From assembly GCF_900167435.1 (NCBI RefSeq), contig NZ_FUWS01000005.1, positions 374,164 through 438,163 of the forward strand: a stretch of 64,000 nucleotides of DNA, read 5' to 3'. A model generated the notes under the pieces. It saw nothing but the letters and a program-made list of their open reading frames with translations. It ran no database searches and was not told the DNA's origin. The position numbers were made by a program, and so were the translations under genes. Of this stretch, positions 9,709 through 19,567 are shown piece by piece. Numbering within the stretch: position 1 is the first letter of the stretch; every line of letters begins with the position of its first letter. This DNA comes from Marinactinospora thermotolerans DSM 45154 (GTDB lineage: Bacteria; Actinomycetota; Actinomycetes; Streptosporangiales; Streptosporangiaceae).

Positions 9709-9715
9709 CGGCACC

Positions 9716-12358
9716 TCACCCGGTGTTCTGCAGACCCGCCGCCACCCCGTTGACCGTGAGCAGCAGCAGGCGCTCCAGGTGGCTGCGGTCCTCCTCGGAG
9801 AGCTCGCCCGCCTCCGCCGAGCGCAGCGCCTCCAGCGCGCGCAGCTGAAGGTGGGACAGCGCGTCCACGTAGGGATTGCGCAGGTCCACCGCGCGCGACA
9901 GGACCGTGCGGTTCTCCAGCAGGCGGTGGTGCCGGGTCACCTTGAGGACCAGCTCGCGGGTGCGGTCGTACTCGGCGAGGACGCGCTCGGTGAGCTCCGG
10001 CCGGCCGCCCAACATGAGGTAGCGCTCGGCGATCGCCCGGTCGGTCTTGGCCAGACTCATCTCGGCGTTGTCCAGCAGCGAGGCGAACAGGGGCCACTCC
10101 GTGTAGGCGGCGTGGAGGGCGTCGGGGTCGCCGGCCGCGGCCAGGCCGCTGCCCAGCCCGTACCATCCCGGCAGGTTGACCCGGGTCTGGGTCCAGGCGA
10201 ACACCCAGGGGATCGCGCGCAGGTCGTCCAGGCCGCGCGCCGCCGAGCGGCGGGAAGGACGCGATCCGAGCCGGAGCTCACCGAGCTCCTCAAGCGGGCT
10301 GACCCGGGAGAACCACTCGGCGAACCCCTCGGTGTCGATGAGCGAACGGTAGGCGTCGTGCGCCGCCACGGCGATCCGGTCGGCCACCCCCCGGAACCGT
10401 TCGGCCGCGGCCTCCGCCTTCTCCTGCACCGTCCGGGTCGAGGCCATCAGGACCGCGTGGCCCACCTGCTCGATGTGGCGGCGCGCGATCGCCCGCTGAC
10501 CGTAACGGGCGAAGATGACCTCCCCCTGCTCGGTCACCTTGAACCGGCCCGCGACCGATCCGGGCGCCTGGGCCAGCAACGCGCGGTTGGCCGGCCCACC
10601 GCCACGCCCCAGCGAACCGCCCCGCCCGTGGAACATGGTGAGTTCGACGCGGTTGTCCCGCGCCCAGGCGGTCAACCTGGCCTGGGCGTCGTAGAGCCGC
10701 AGAGTGGCGCTGACCGGGCCGACGTCCTTCGCCGAGTCGCTGTAGCCCAGCATGATCTCCATGCGGCGACCGGTCTGCTCCAGCCTGCGCTGCACACCGG
10801 GCAGCTTGAGCATGCCGTCGAGCACCTGGGGGGAGGCGTCCAGGTCGGCCCCCGTCTCGAACAGCGGAACCACGTCCAGGACCGGCGCCCGCCCCGACGG
10901 CAGCGCGCGCTCGGCCAGTTCGTAGACCGCGGCGACGTCCTCCGCGGAACGGGTGAAGCTGACGATGTAGCGGCGGCAGGCGTCCACGCCGAACCGCTCC
11001 TGGATCCAGGCGATGACGCGCAGGGTGGCCAGGACCTCCTCGGTGGCCTCCGAGAGCGCCCCTCCCGCGCGAAGCTCCTCCAGGGCCCGCGCGTGGACGG
11101 CGCTGTGCTGGCGGACCTCGAGTTCGGCGAGGTGGAAGCCGAAGGTCTCGGCCTGCCAGATCAGGTGCTGGAGCTCGCCGTAGGCCTGGCGGACCGCGCC
11201 GGCCGCGGCGAGCGACTGCTGCACCGTGCGCAGGTCCGCCAGGAACGCCTCCGGTCCGGGGTAGGCCAGGTCGGCGTCGCGCTCGCGGGTGGCGCGCAGC
11301 CGTTCGGTCGCGAAGAGCAGGAGCTGGCGGTGGGGTTCGCCCGGCGAGCGCTTGACGATCTCGGCGATCAGCCGCGGATGGCCCGCCTGCGCGGTGGCGA
11401 GCGCGGCGCGCAGATCCTCACTCGGCGGGGTGAGCCCGGTGTAGACGGTCAGGGTCCGGCCGATCCGCCCGCAGGCGGCCTCCAGCGCGCGCAGCACGTG
11501 CTCGGACTGGATCGCGATGGCCTCACGGGTCACCTCGTGCGTGACGAACGGGTTGCCGTCGCGGTCGCCGCCGATCCAGCTGCCGTAACGGACGAACGGC
11601 CGGGCCAGGGGAGGCCGCCGGCCGGTCCCCTCCGGGTCGATCGCGGCGTCCAGCGCGCGGTACACCTCGGGGACGACGCGGAAGATCGTCCCGTCGAAGG
11701 CGGCCAGCGCGGTGCGCACCTCGTCGAGCGGGTCGAGCTTGGTGTAACGCAGCTGGGAGGTCCGCCACAGCAGGTCGACCTCCTCGGCCAGCCGGCGCCG
11801 CGCCTCGGCCTCCTCCGCGCTGCCGGGGTGGGCCGCGCGCAGCCGTTCCAGCTGGTCGCCGACCCGCAGGATCGCCGTGGACACCGCGCGCCGGCGCGCC
11901 TCGGTGGGGTGGGCCGTCAAGACCGGGTGGAACTCCATCCCCTCGACGAACTCCCGCAGCCGCTCCTCACCCGCCTCCTCCCGGATGTGACGGACCGCCG
12001 CCGCGAGCGACTCGCGCGGCGGGTTCGCGGCGTCGTCGCGCTCGCGCAGCGCCCGGATCCGGTGGTGCTCCTCGGCCAGGTTGGCGAGGTGGAAGTAGAC
12101 GGTGAAGGCACGCGCCACCTGCTTGGCGCGTTCGAGGGGCCATGAGGCCACGAGTTCGGTGATCTGCTCGCCGGTGACCGAGCCGTCCCGGGCGCCGATG
12201 ACGGCCCGCCTGAGCCGTTCCACGTCGGCCAGCAGATCCTCGCCGCCGCTCTCGGCGAGGATCGTACCGAGCGTCTCGCCGAGGAGGCGGACATCGCTCC
12301 GCAGCCGGTCGGGCATCTCCTGGCGGGCACTGTCGCGTTCCGCGCTAACCGCTGTCAT
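9716..12358 (-). CDS. ppc: phosphoenolpyruvate carboxylase
   Basis: Anaplerotic enzyme that carboxylates PEP with bicarbonate to oxaloacetate. The 880-residue length is normal. Visible motifs are LTAHPTEARRRAV with the catalytic His near 155, GGDRDGNPFV, YSDSAKDVG, the signature FHGRGGSLGRGGGP, and the C-terminal QNTG required for activity in this family. The ATG at 12358 (MTAVSAERD) is preferred over a start 24 codons upstream because the added residues do not resemble the family. It is monocistronic with its own terminator. Confidence 0.97.
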   Translation of the reverse strand: MTAVSAERDSARQEMPDRLRSDVRLLGETLGTILAESGGEDLLADVERLRRAVIGARDGSVTGEQITELVASWPLERAKQVARAFTVYFHLANLAEEHHRIRALRERDDAANPPRESLAAAVRHIREEAGEERLREFVEGMEFHPVLTAHPTEARRRAVSTAILRVGDQLERLRAAHPGSAEEAEARRRLAEEVDLLWRTSQLRYTKLDPLDEVRTALAAFDGTIFRVVPEVYRALDAAIDPEGTGRRPPLARPFVRYGSWIGGDRDGNPFVTHEVTREAIAIQSEHVLRALEAACGRIGRTLTVYTGLTPPSEDLRAALATAQAGHPRLIAEIVKRSPGEPHRQLLLFATERLRATRERDADLAYPGPEAFLADLRTVQQSLAAAGAVRQAYGELQHLIWQAETFGFHLAELEVRQHSAVHARALEELRAGGALSEATEEVLATLRVIAWIQERFGVDACRRYIVSFTRSAEDVAAVYELAERALPSGRAPVLDVVPLFETGADLDASPQVLDGMLKLPGVQRRLEQTGRRMEIMLGYSDSAKDVGPVSATLRLYDAQARLTAWARDNRVELTMFHGRGGSLGRGGGPANRALLAQAPGSVAGRFKVTEQGEVIFARYGQRAIARRHIEQVGHAVLMASTRTVQEKAEAAAERFRGVADRIAVAAHDAYRSLIDTEGFAEWFSRVSPLEELGELRLGSRPSRRSAARGLDDLRAIPWVFAWTQTRVNLPGWYGLGSGLAAAGDPDALHAAYTEWPLFASLLDNAEMSLAKTDRAIAERYLMLGGRPELTERVLAEYDRTRELVLKVTRHHRLLENRTVLSRAVDLRNPYVDALSHLQLRALEALRSAEAGELSEEDRSHLERLLLLTVNGVAAGLQNTG

Positions 12359-12527
12359 GCGGGTCACCTTACCCAGATTGGTCTGAACCACTTGAGAGGT
12401 GGGGGTCACATGGAGGCGGCCGTCGCGCAAAGCCCCGGAAGCCGGTCAGACCATGCGGGGAAGCCGACGTTCACGGAATCGCCCGGACGGGGCCGAGCCG
12501 GGAGGAACGCCCCTCCCGGACCCGGCT

Positions 12528-13619
12528 TCAGGGACCGCGGCGTCGCGGACCTTCCCTGCCCGCGGCCGTGTCCGGGAGGCGCGCGGCCGGACGGAACGGG
12601 TTGGCCCGGCCGGATCCCGCCCTGGACTTCTTCCCGGCTCCCCGCGCCAGGGCCTTGCCCGGCCCCGCGGGAAAATCCTTCACTGCGGCCTTCCGGCCCG
12701 CCTGGTCCGCCTGCAACGGCAGCCGCCAGGACGCTCCCGCCCGGTCGGCGAGCCTCTGGAAGTCACGGGAGTCGACGGTCGCGATGGACGTGGCGCGGTG
12801 CCTCTCCGCCGCGACGAGGACCGAGGCGTCACAGCCCCCGACCTTGATATCCGCGTGCTCCCTGATGATCTGCGCCATGCGGCCGTAGTCCTTGGGGCGC
12901 GCGTTGACGACACGGACGTCCGGTGCCTCGGCGAGCGTGCGCAGGAAACTCGCCTCCGCCCTGTTCCCCTCGGCCCCGAGACGACGGATCTGGAAGGCCG
13001 CCTCACCGACGATCAGATCGGGGACGAGCAGCTCCTCACGGCTGCGCGCCAGCCACCGCTCACTCGCCTCGGTGTGCCGGTCGCCGGTGACCAGGCTGAC
13101 GAGGACCCCCGTGTCGAGGACCGCGGAGTCGCCCCGCGTCGCGACCTCGGTGTCCTCGGGCACGGGATCGCGGGGCCGCAACGGGCCCAGGGCGTCGGAC
13201 TGGTCGGGCGGCGCGAACAGGAGGTAGTCGACCCCCTCCGGGCGCACACCGCCGTAACGGCCGGGGGTCACGGTCGCGATCTGGGGGCCTCCGAGCCGTT
13301 CCGCCACGGCAACGGCGCCGGCCTCCGCGGTCCCGAACCCGCTGTTGGGGTGGCGTCCGACGAGATCGGCCATCCGCGCGTAGTCGGCTCGGGTGTGTTC
13401 GACCACGACGAACCGACTTCGGTCGTTGAGTTCGTCGAAGAAGGCCGCCTCCGCCTGTGGCGCGCCGAGCCGCTCAAGAGCGTGGGAGACACCGGCGACC
13501 ACGGAGGCCGGAACCCGTACCTGCTCGGTCTGCCGTTCGAACAGCTCCACGCAGGCCCGGTGGTCGGCGTCGCCCTCGCTGAGCAGGGCGATCAGAAAAC
13601 CGGTGTCAGCGACGATCAC
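12528..13619 (-). CDS. tandem PIN-domain protein, VapC-like toxin candidate
   Basis: A 363-residue protein built of two PIN (RNase) domains, about 1-130 and 165-300, then a Lys/Arg/Gly-rich tail. The second domain keeps all acidic residues of a PIN active site: D169 (VLDTG), E206 (IVGEAA), D264 (GCDAS) and D283 (TVDSRD). The first keeps only D5; the aligned positions are G43, E99 and T118, so it is probably catalytically dead and may serve dimerisation or regulation. The start overlaps the upstream small gene by 14 bases, the usual layout of a toxin-antitoxin operon. Typical VapC proteins have one PIN domain, so this fusion is unusual. Confidence 0.8.
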   Translation of the reverse strand: MIVADTGFLIALLSEGDADHRACVELFERQTEQVRVPASVVAGVSHALERLGAPQAEAAFFDELNDRSRFVVVEHTRADYARMADLVGRHPNSGFGTAEAGAVAVAERLGGPQIATVTPGRYGGVRPEGVDYLLFAPPDQSDALGPLRPRDPVPEDTEVATRGDSAVLDTGVLVSLVTGDRHTEASERWLARSREELLVPDLIVGEAAFQIRRLGAEGNRAEASFLRTLAEAPDVRVVNARPKDYGRMAQIIREHADIKVGGCDASVLVAAERHRATSIATVDSRDFQRLADRAGASWRLPLQADQAGRKAAVKDFPAGPGKALARGAGKKSRAGSGRANPFRPAARLPDTAAGREGPRRRGP

Positions 13620-13848
13620 CCGAGGAGCCGTCCTCCCCCTCGCGGGCGTCCTCGCCGTACAGAATCTCCCCGGTCCTTCTGCTCAGATCGGACGGCGCCC
13701 CCTTGAGCATCCCCACGAATTTCGGAAGCCCCGGGGCACGCGGCGGCAAAGGCATGCACTGCTCATTCAAGAGATCGATCGCGTCACGCAACCGCTCCTC
13801 GGGAATCCTCTCGACGAGCCACCGCAATTCATCACGCAGATCCGACAT
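13606..13848 (-). CDS. small antitoxin-like partner of the PIN protein
   Basis: An 80-residue protein starting MSDLRDELRWLVERIPEE with a helical N-terminal half (RLRDAIDLLNE) and a flexible acidic C-terminus (YGEDAREGEDGSSGD). Size, charge and the 14-base overlap with the downstream PIN gene fit a VapB-like antitoxin, though no named DNA-binding fold is recognised. The -10-like TAGGAT (13861-13856 on the minus strand) lies seven bases before this ATG, so the mRNA may be leaderless; an ATG two codons upstream (13854) is the alternative. A damaged copy of the same gene follows at 13904-14142. Confidence 0.65.
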   Translation of the reverse strand: MSDLRDELRWLVERIPEERLRDAIDLLNEQCMPLPPRAPGLPKFVGMLKGAPSDLSRRTGEILYGEDAREGEDGSSGDRR

Positions 13849-13855
13849 GAACATG

Positions 13856-13861
13856 ATCCTA
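13856..13861 (-). promoter_or_regulatory. -10-like hexamer of the antitoxin gene
   Basis: TAGGAT on the minus strand, seven bases before the ATG at 13848, which would start transcription at or next to the ATG. The equivalent hexamer of the duplicate copy is TAGGGC, having lost the conserved final T. No good -35 is visible. Confidence 0.4.
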
Positions 13862-13903
13862 GCGCGGCACCGTCTCCGATCCCGGCCCCTGATCTCACCG
13901 GCG

Positions 13904-14142
13904 TCAACGACGATCACCCGAGGAGCCGTCCTCCCCCTCGCGGGCGTCCTCGCCGTACAGGATGTCCCCGATCCTGATGCTCAGGTCTCCCGGCCCCTCG
14001 AGCATCCCCACGAACTCCGGAAGCCCCGGGGGCGCGGCGGCGCGGGCATGCACTGCTCATTCAAGAGATTGATCGCGTCACGCAACCGCTCCTCGGGAAT
14101 CCTCTCGACGAGCCGCCGCAATTCATCACGCAGATCCGACAT
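13904..14142 (-). pseudogene. duplicated antitoxin gene, frameshifted
   Basis: A second copy of the antitoxin gene, nearly identical over the first 33 codons (MSDLRDELRRLVERIPEE, then RLRDAINLLNEQCMP). A one-base deletion in the G-rich run around 14025-14043 (18 bases where the intact copy has 19) shifts the frame and brings a stop at 13981-13983, leaving 53 residues. Beyond the shift the original sequence is still recognisable (GDILYGEDAREG in the other frame). After its stop lies a remnant of a toxin start (the peptide MIVVDAG, compare MIVADTG of the intact PIN gene), followed directly by the intact copy. Confidence 0.75.
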
Positions 14143-15071
14143 GAACGCGGCCCTAGCGCGGCACCTTCTCCAATTCCGATCCCTTTTTCACCGGAATTCA
14201 CCGTTCCCCGAAAAGCCCGGTGAACAGGTCCTCGGAAGAGACCACCGCCCCCACCACGGTCCCATGCCAGTGGTGGACGACAGGGCGCGGAAGGTCCTCG
14301 TGCCGGCGGGAGCCCTTGACAGGGGCCAATGGGCGCGCCGGAGAGGGCCGTCCCCGCGCGCCGGTCCGGTCGCAGACAACCGGGAACACCGGCGGCCACG
14401 GGAATCCGGGAGGCCCACCACCCCGATCTGCCGTTCCCCGGCTCCACGCGGGCCGGATGACCGGTGACGTGGCTCGGGCGGTGACGACCTCCTCAACGGA
14501 CAGGACGGCCGGAGACCGGGATCGGCGGCGACCACCGTCCTCGCCCCGGCACCGGCGTTCCTCCGTACCGGCCCCTCGCCCCTGGGCATCCCCACGGACT
14601 TCGCAAGACCCGGGGCGGGTGACGGCCAGGACGCGCACTACCCGTCCAGGAGAACGACCGCCGCACGCGGCCACGCCCAGGTCCCCTCTTGATGGGCCAC
14701 CACGACCATCACGCGAACCCGGCGTGAACGCGCCCGGCGCGGCCGGTCGTCACCTGACAACAGAGGCACCGAGGAGGCGGTCCCCCGGGAAGGAACACCA
14801 TTCGAGGAGGGGCCGGTTCCTTCCCTTCCCGGAGGTGGACGTCCCGGTCGGTCCGCGCGAGAACGGACCACGGACCCCGACGGATCCGGAACCGGGAATG
14901 CCCACTGGACCGTTCTCCTGGCCGGCATCCCTCCCCCGGATTTCTCCCCCTACCGGGCCGTTCACCGGCACGGGACCACCCCTTTGGCCTCTTGTGCCCA
15001 ACCCCACTTACCTCCGGGTAACCCCGAGCACGTCTCCTCCCAGGCGTCCCACGGGACTACTCTGGTTCTCC
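14143..15071. other. gene-free interval with possible antitoxin relic
   Basis: About 930 bases without a convincing gene. Bases 14570-14625 resemble the C-terminal half of the antitoxin gene (GCATCCCCACGGACTTCGCA here, GCATCCCCACGAATTTCGGA in the intact copy), suggesting a third, heavily decayed copy. The open frames here have arginine/proline-rich translations typical of non-coding high-GC DNA. The right end holds the upstream region of the carboxylase operon. Confidence 0.5.
15008..15021. promoter_or_regulatory. inverted repeat upstream of the carboxylase operon
   Basis: TTACC-TCCG-GGTAA, a perfect 5-bp inverted repeat with a 4-bp centre, lies 51 bases before the beta-subunit ATG. It has the size of a regulator half-site pair; which regulator is not evident. 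Confidence 0.35.
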
Positions 15072-16676
15072 ATGGCGACCGAAGCCCCTGAACCGTTGCC
15101 CGCGGCGGAGATCGACATCCACACCACCGCGGGGAAGCTCGCCGACCTCCAGCGACGCCGCTACGAGGCCGTGCACGCCGGCTCCCAGCGAGCCATCGAC
15201 AAGCAGCACGCCAAGGGCAAGATGACCGCGCGCGAGCGCATCGACGCCCTGGTGGACCCCGGCTCGTTCGTGGAGTTCGACGAGCTGGCCCGACACCGAT
15301 CCACCTCCTTCGGTCTGGACGCCAACCGTCCCTACGGGGACGGCGTGGTCACCGGCCACGCCACGATCGACGGCCGCCCGGTGGCGTTGTTCAGCCAGGA
15401 CGTGACCGTCTTCGGCGGATCGCTGGGCGAGGTCTACGGCGAGAAGATCGTCAAGGTCCTCGACCACGCGCTGAAGACCGGCTGCCCGGTGATCGGCATC
15501 AACGAGGGTGGCGGCGCGCGCATCCAGGAGGGTGTCGTCGCGCTCGGCCTGTACGCCGAGATCTTCAAGCGCAACGTGCACGCCTCGGGCGTCATCCCGC
15601 AGATCTCGCTGATCATGGGCGCGGCCGCCGGCGGACACGTCTACTCCCCCGCGCTGACCGACTTCATCGTGATGGTCGACCAGACCTCCCAGATGTTCAT
15701 CACCGGCCCCGACGTCATCAAGACGGTCACCGGCGAGGACGTCACCATGGAGGAGCTGGGCGGTGCGCGCACGCACAACGCCCGTTCGGGCGTCGCCCAC
15801 TACATGGCCTCCGACGAACAGGACGCCCTCGACTACGTCAAGGCGCTGCTGGCCCACCTTCCGGCCAACAACCTGGAGGACCCTCCGGTCTGGGAGGCGC
15901 CGGCGGAGCCGGAGATTACCAACGCCGACCGGGAGCTCGACACCTTCGTCCCCGACTCCGCCAACCAGCCCTACGACATGCACCAGGTCATCGAGCACGT
16001 CGTGGACGACGGGGACTTCCTGGAGGTCCAGGCCCAGTTCGCCCCCAACATCATCGTGGGCTTCGGCCGGGTCGAGGGACGGCCGGTCGGCGTGGTCGCC
16101 AACCAGCCGATGCAGTTCGCCGGCTGCCTGGACATCGACGCCTCGGAGAAGGCGGCCCGGTTCGTGCGGACCTGTGACGCCTTCAACGTCCCGGTGCTGA
16201 CCTTCGTGGACGTTCCCGGTTTCCTACCGGGGACCGACCAGGAATTCCGCGGCATCATCCGGCACGGCGCCAAGCTGATCTACGCCTACGCCGAGGCCAC
16301 CGTCCCGCTCGTCACCGTCATCACGCGCAAGGCGTTCGGCGGGGCCTACGACGTCATGGGGTCCAAGCACCTGGGCGCCGACATCAACCTGGCCTGGCCC
16401 ACCGCCCAGATCGCCGTCATGGGTGCCCAGGGAGCGGTCAACATCCTGCACCGGCGCGCGCTGGCCGCGGCCGAGGACCCCGAGGCCGAGCGGACCCGGC
16501 TGGTCCAGGAGTACGAGGACACCCTCCTCAACCCCTACGTCGCCGCCGAACGCGGCTACGTCGACGGGGTGATCCTCCCCTCGGAGACCCGGACCTCGGT
16601 CATCAAGGCGCTGCGCAGCCTGGGCGGCAAGCGCGCTCAGCTGCCGCCCAAGAAGCACGGGAACATCCCGCTGTGA
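15072..16676 (+). CDS. pccB: acyl-CoA carboxylase beta subunit (carboxyltransferase)
   Basis: A 534-residue carboxyltransferase that moves CO2 from biotin to acetyl- or propionyl-CoA. It is of the AccD5/PccB type by length and by the segments [31 protein letters not shown] (CoA and oxyanion region) and [18 protein letters not shown]. The ATG at 15072 gives the normal N-terminus (MATEAPEP); a longer open frame upstream is gene-free DNA. The stop overlaps the epsilon-subunit start (GTGA). Whether propionyl- or acetyl-CoA is preferred cannot be decided by eye; propionyl-CoA is the commoner case for this arrangement. Confidence 0.93.
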   Translation: MATEAPEPLPAAEIDIHTTAGKLADLQRRRYEAVHAGSQRAIDKQHAKGKMTARERIDALVDPGSFVEFDELARHRSTSFGLDANRPYGDGVVTGHATIDGRPVALFSQDVTVFGGSLGEVYGEKIVKVLDHALKTGCPVIGINEGGGARIQEGVVALGLYAEIFKRNVHASGVIPQISLIMGAAAGGHVYSPALTDFIVMVDQTSQMFITGPDVIKTVTGEDVTMEELGGARTHNARSGVAHYMASDEQDALDYVKALLAHLPANNLEDPPVWEAPAEPEITNADRELDTFVPDSANQPYDMHQVIEHVVDDGDFLEVQAQFAPNIIVGFGRVEGRPVGVVANQPMQFAGCLDIDASEKAARFVRTCDAFNVPVLTFVDVPGFLPGTDQEFRGIIRHGAKLIYAYAEATVPLVTVITRKAFGGAYDVMGSKHLGADINLAWPTAQIAVMGAQGAVNILHRRALAAAEDPEAERTRLVQEYEDTLLNPYVAAERGYVDGVILPSETRTSVIKALRSLGGKRAQLPPKKHGNIPL

Positions 16677-16927
16677 GCCCGCGCGAGGAACACCCCGGAA
16701 CCGGCACGCGGCCCTTCCTCCAGGTGGTCAAGGGCGATCCGTCCCCCGAGGAGGTGGCGGCGCTCGTCGCCGTGCTGACCGCGCGGGCCCGTGCCGCCCA
16801 GGCGGCGCGGGCCGCCGCGGAGCGTGCCGCCACGCCGGTCTCGGCGTGGCGCGACCGCTCGCGCCTCGTGCGCCGGCCGCTGCGCCCCGGGCCGGGGGCC
16901 TGGCGTTCCGCCTTCCATCCCGGATGA
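16673..16927 (+). CDS. acyl-CoA carboxylase epsilon subunit
   Basis: An 84-residue protein with the signature of the small actinobacterial epsilon subunit: the segment [21 protein letters not shown], an Arg/Ala-rich middle, and a C-terminal [21 protein letters not shown]. It stimulates and stabilises the beta/alpha carboxylase complex. The GTG at 16673 overlaps the beta-subunit TGA by four bases, so translation is coupled. The long alpha-subunit gene follows 138 bases downstream. Confidence 0.9.
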   Translation: MSPREEHPGTGTRPFLQVVKGDPSPEEVAALVAVLTARARAAQAARAAAERAATPVSAWRDRSRLVRRPLRPGPGAWRSAFHPG

Positions 16928-17065
16928 CCCACCCAGACGTAGATGTCCCGAGGGCGGGCATACCTGTGCCGACGGCCAGTGGTCCGCCTTGCCTAGACTT
17001 CTTTCCAGGCTTTTGCCATGCGGGCGCGAGGGCAAGCCGACGCCGTAGCAGGAGGAATTTCTAAC

Positions 17066-18835
17066 GTGCGCAAAGTTCTGATCGCCAACCGAGGCGAGAT
17101 CGCGGTGCGGATCGCCCGCGCCTGCCGGGACGCCGGTCTGGCCAGCGTCGCCGTCTACGCCGAACCCGACCTCGACGCGCTGCACGTCAAGGTCGCCGAC
17201 GAGGCGTTCGCGCTGGGCGGCACCACTCCCGCCGACAGCTACCTCGACATCGCCAAGATCCTCGACGTGGCACGCGAGTCCGGGGCCGACGCCGTCCACC
17301 CCGGCTACGGATTCCTCGCCGAGAACGCCGACTTCGCCCAGGCGGTCATCGACGCCGGGCTGACCTGGATCGGCCCGCCGCCCTCGGCCATCACCGCGCT
17401 GGGCGACAAGGTCCAGGCCCGGCACATCGCGCAGAAGGTCGGCGCGCCACTGGTCGCCGGCACCCCCGACCCGGTCTCCGGGGCCGACGAGGTCGTCGCC
17501 TTCGCCCAGGAACACGGCCTGCCCATCGCGATCAAGGCGGCCTTCGGTGGCGGCGGCCGCGGGTTGAAGGTCGCCCGCTCGCTGGACGAGGTCGCCGACC
17601 AGTACGAGTCCGCGGTGCGCGAAGCCGTCACCGCCTTCGGACGCGGCGAGTGCTTCGTCGAGCGCTACCTCGACCGCCCCCGCCACGTCGAGACCCAATG
17701 CCTGGCCGACGCCCACGGCAACGTCGTGGTCGTCTCCACCCGTGACTGCTCGTTGCAGCGCCGCCACCAGAAACTGGTGGAGGAGGCGCCTGCGCCGTTC
17801 CTCACCGCCGAGCAGCTCGACCTGCTCTACTCCTCCTCCAAGGCGATCCTGCGCGAGGCCGGTTACGTGGGGGCGGGCACGTGCGAGTTCCTCGTCGGCG
17901 CCGACGGCACCGTCTCCTTCCTGGAGGTCAACACCCGCCTCCAGGTCGAGCACCCGGTCACCGAGGAGGTCACCGGCATCGACCTGGTGCGCGAGATGTT
18001 CCGCATCGCCGAGGGCGGGACCCTGGACTACGAGGACCCGGTGGTGCGCGGCCACTCCTTCGAGTTCCGCATCAACGCCGAGGACGCCGGCCGGAACTTC
18101 ATGCCGGCGCCGGGCACCATCACCTCGTTCAACCTCCCCGGCGGGCCCGGGGTGCGCGTCGACACCGGGTGCGAGGCCGGGTTCACCGTCCCGCAGGCAT
18201 TCGACTCGATGGTGGCCAAGCTGATCGTCACCGGGCGCACCCGGACCGAGGCCCTGGAGCGCTCACGCCGCGCCCTGGCGGAGTTCGAGGTCGGCGGCAT
18301 GCCCACCGTCATCCCGTTCCACCAGGCGGTCGTGGCCGACCCCGCCTTCGCCCCGGCCGACCCCTCGCAGCCGTTCACGGTGCACACTCGCTGGATCGAG
18401 ACCGAGTTCGACAACGACATCGCCCCCTACTCCGGGCCGACCGTCCAGCCCGAGGAGGCGGAGCCGCGCGAGCGGGTCACCGTCGAGGTCGGTGGGCGGC
18501 GGGTCGAGGTCGTCCTGCCCGCGGGGCTGGGCGCCGGCGCCACGGCCCCGGCCGGGCGGACCGCCCCCAAGCGAACCTCCCGACGGTCGGGCGGGGCGGC
18601 CGGCACGGCCGTGAGCGGCGACGCCCTGGTCTCCCCCATGCAGGGCACCGTCGTCAAGGTCGTCGCCGAGGACGGCCAGACCGTGGCCGAGGGCGACACC
18701 ATCGTGGTCATCGAGGCCATGAAGATGGAACAGCCCCTGACCGCCCACAGGGCCGGCATCATCAAGGGCCTGGCCGTCACTGCGGGCGAGACCATCGGCA
18801 ACGGCGGCGTCGTCTGCGAGATCAAGGACGCCTAA
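17066..18835 (+). CDS. accA: acetyl/propionyl-CoA carboxylase alpha subunit (biotin carboxylase-BCCP)
   Basis: A 589-residue fusion of biotin carboxylase (about 1-450) and biotin carrier domain (about 520-589). [16 protein letters not shown] opens the ATP-grasp fold, [13 protein letters not shown] is the ATP-binding loop, and [16 protein letters not shown] is the catalytic region. The biotinylated Lys is K553 in EAMKMEQP. The GTG at 17066 follows a strong AGGAGG at ten bases; a frame open 16 codons further upstream lacks a good ribosome site. It works with the beta and epsilon subunits upstream and needs BirA for modification. A strong terminator follows. Confidence 0.96.
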   Translation: MRKVLIANRGEIAVRIARACRDAGLASVAVYAEPDLDALHVKVADEAFALGGTTPADSYLDIAKILDVARESGADAVHPGYGFLAENADFAQAVIDAGLTWIGPPPSAITALGDKVQARHIAQKVGAPLVAGTPDPVSGADEVVAFAQEHGLPIAIKAAFGGGGRGLKVARSLDEVADQYESAVREAVTAFGRGECFVERYLDRPRHVETQCLADAHGNVVVVSTRDCSLQRRHQKLVEEAPAPFLTAEQLDLLYSSSKAILREAGYVGAGTCEFLVGADGTVSFLEVNTRLQVEHPVTEEVTGIDLVREMFRIAEGGTLDYEDPVVRGHSFEFRINAEDAGRNFMPAPGTITSFNLPGGPGVRVDTGCEAGFTVPQAFDSMVAKLIVTGRTRTEALERSRRALAEFEVGGMPTVIPFHQAVVADPAFAPADPSQPFTVHTRWIETEFDNDIAPYSGPTVQPEEAEPRERVTVEVGGRRVEVVLPAGLGAGATAPAGRTAPKRTSRRSGGAAGTAVSGDALVSPMQGTVVKVVAEDGQTVAEGDTIVVIEAMKMEQPLTAHRAGIIKGLAVTAGETIGNGGVVCEIKDA

Positions 18836-18852
18836 GCCGGAACCGCTCAGCG

Positions 18853-18895
18853 AGAACAGAACGCGCCGTCCCACGGGGGCGGCGCGTTCTGTTCT
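18853..18895 (+). terminator. strong intrinsic terminator after the carboxylase operon
   Basis: A perfect 16-bp stem (18853-18868 with 18880-18895) with an 11-base loop, beginning 18 bases after the alpha-subunit stop. Confidence 0.9.
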
Positions 18896-19567
18896 TCAGG
18901 AGTCATCCGTCTAGATCCCGGTCCCACTGCTCCACGCCCCTTCCAGCCGGGGCATGGAACAGAAAGACGGATTTCTCAGGAGGACAACCGTCGAAGACCC
19001 GGATCCACTTCTCCGCTTCCGCGCCGATTGGCCTGCCACGGGATTGGCTCCCTCATCACCGGGAGACGGAACACAGGAATCTCAATTCGTTTCTGGGAGC
19101 ACCAGGGAAGGCGAGGGACGCGAGCGGAGCGGTGGAAGTCGGCTTCCTACCGCTGAAGCGGTTTTCGCTACCTCCCCCTCTCCTCAGCGAGCGAGGAGGT
19201 CCCCCTCCCCTCTCTACCGATTGAGAGGCTCCCCCTCAAGAAACCGGAGTTCCGCTTCTCCAAGACCCCTTCGCCCTTTCTCCAATGGCCCCCGAGTCCT
19301 GTGCAACGGAGGCCGACTCCTTCCCCCTCTTCTCGCCCCCGAAGCTCCGCACCTCCTTGTCGGGTTCGCGAGGAGCTGGGACCTCCGCCAACCTCCCGGA
19401 GTCAAGTAGCTTGGCGCCGCCCCCATCCGAGTTAGTGAGACGGGTACAGACAGGGGACGTTGATCGGCACTCGCCCCAAGGCGTTCACCGGCCCTGAGAA
19501 CGACCATTTTCCCTTCTCCCTGGAGGCTGATGACCATGCTCAAGTGGTGGTGTCCCTGAGCCTGTTC
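18896..19567. other. gene-free, lower-GC interval at the left edge of the secretion block
   Basis: About 670 bases with no recognisable gene. Its base composition is visibly less GC-rich than the core genes. The open frames give low-complexity Ser/Pro/Arg translations. I see no tRNA, integrase fragment or clear attachment repeat. Confidence 0.55.

Noticed and set aside
13619..13917. Extension of the antitoxin protein from an upstream Met (MIVVDAGEIRGRD)
   Set aside because: Those codons resemble the first residues of the PIN toxin and appear to be a toxin remnant from the duplicated unit, not part of the antitoxin.
14220..15071. Long open frame continuous with the carboxylase beta gene
   Set aside because: The translation upstream of 15072 is low-complexity Pro/Arg/Ser sequence and the family N-terminus begins at 15072.
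18954..19409. Plus-strand 151-residue frame after the carboxylase terminator
   Set aside because: The translation is low-complexity, with no ribosome site or recognisable feature, and is preceded directly by a terminator.
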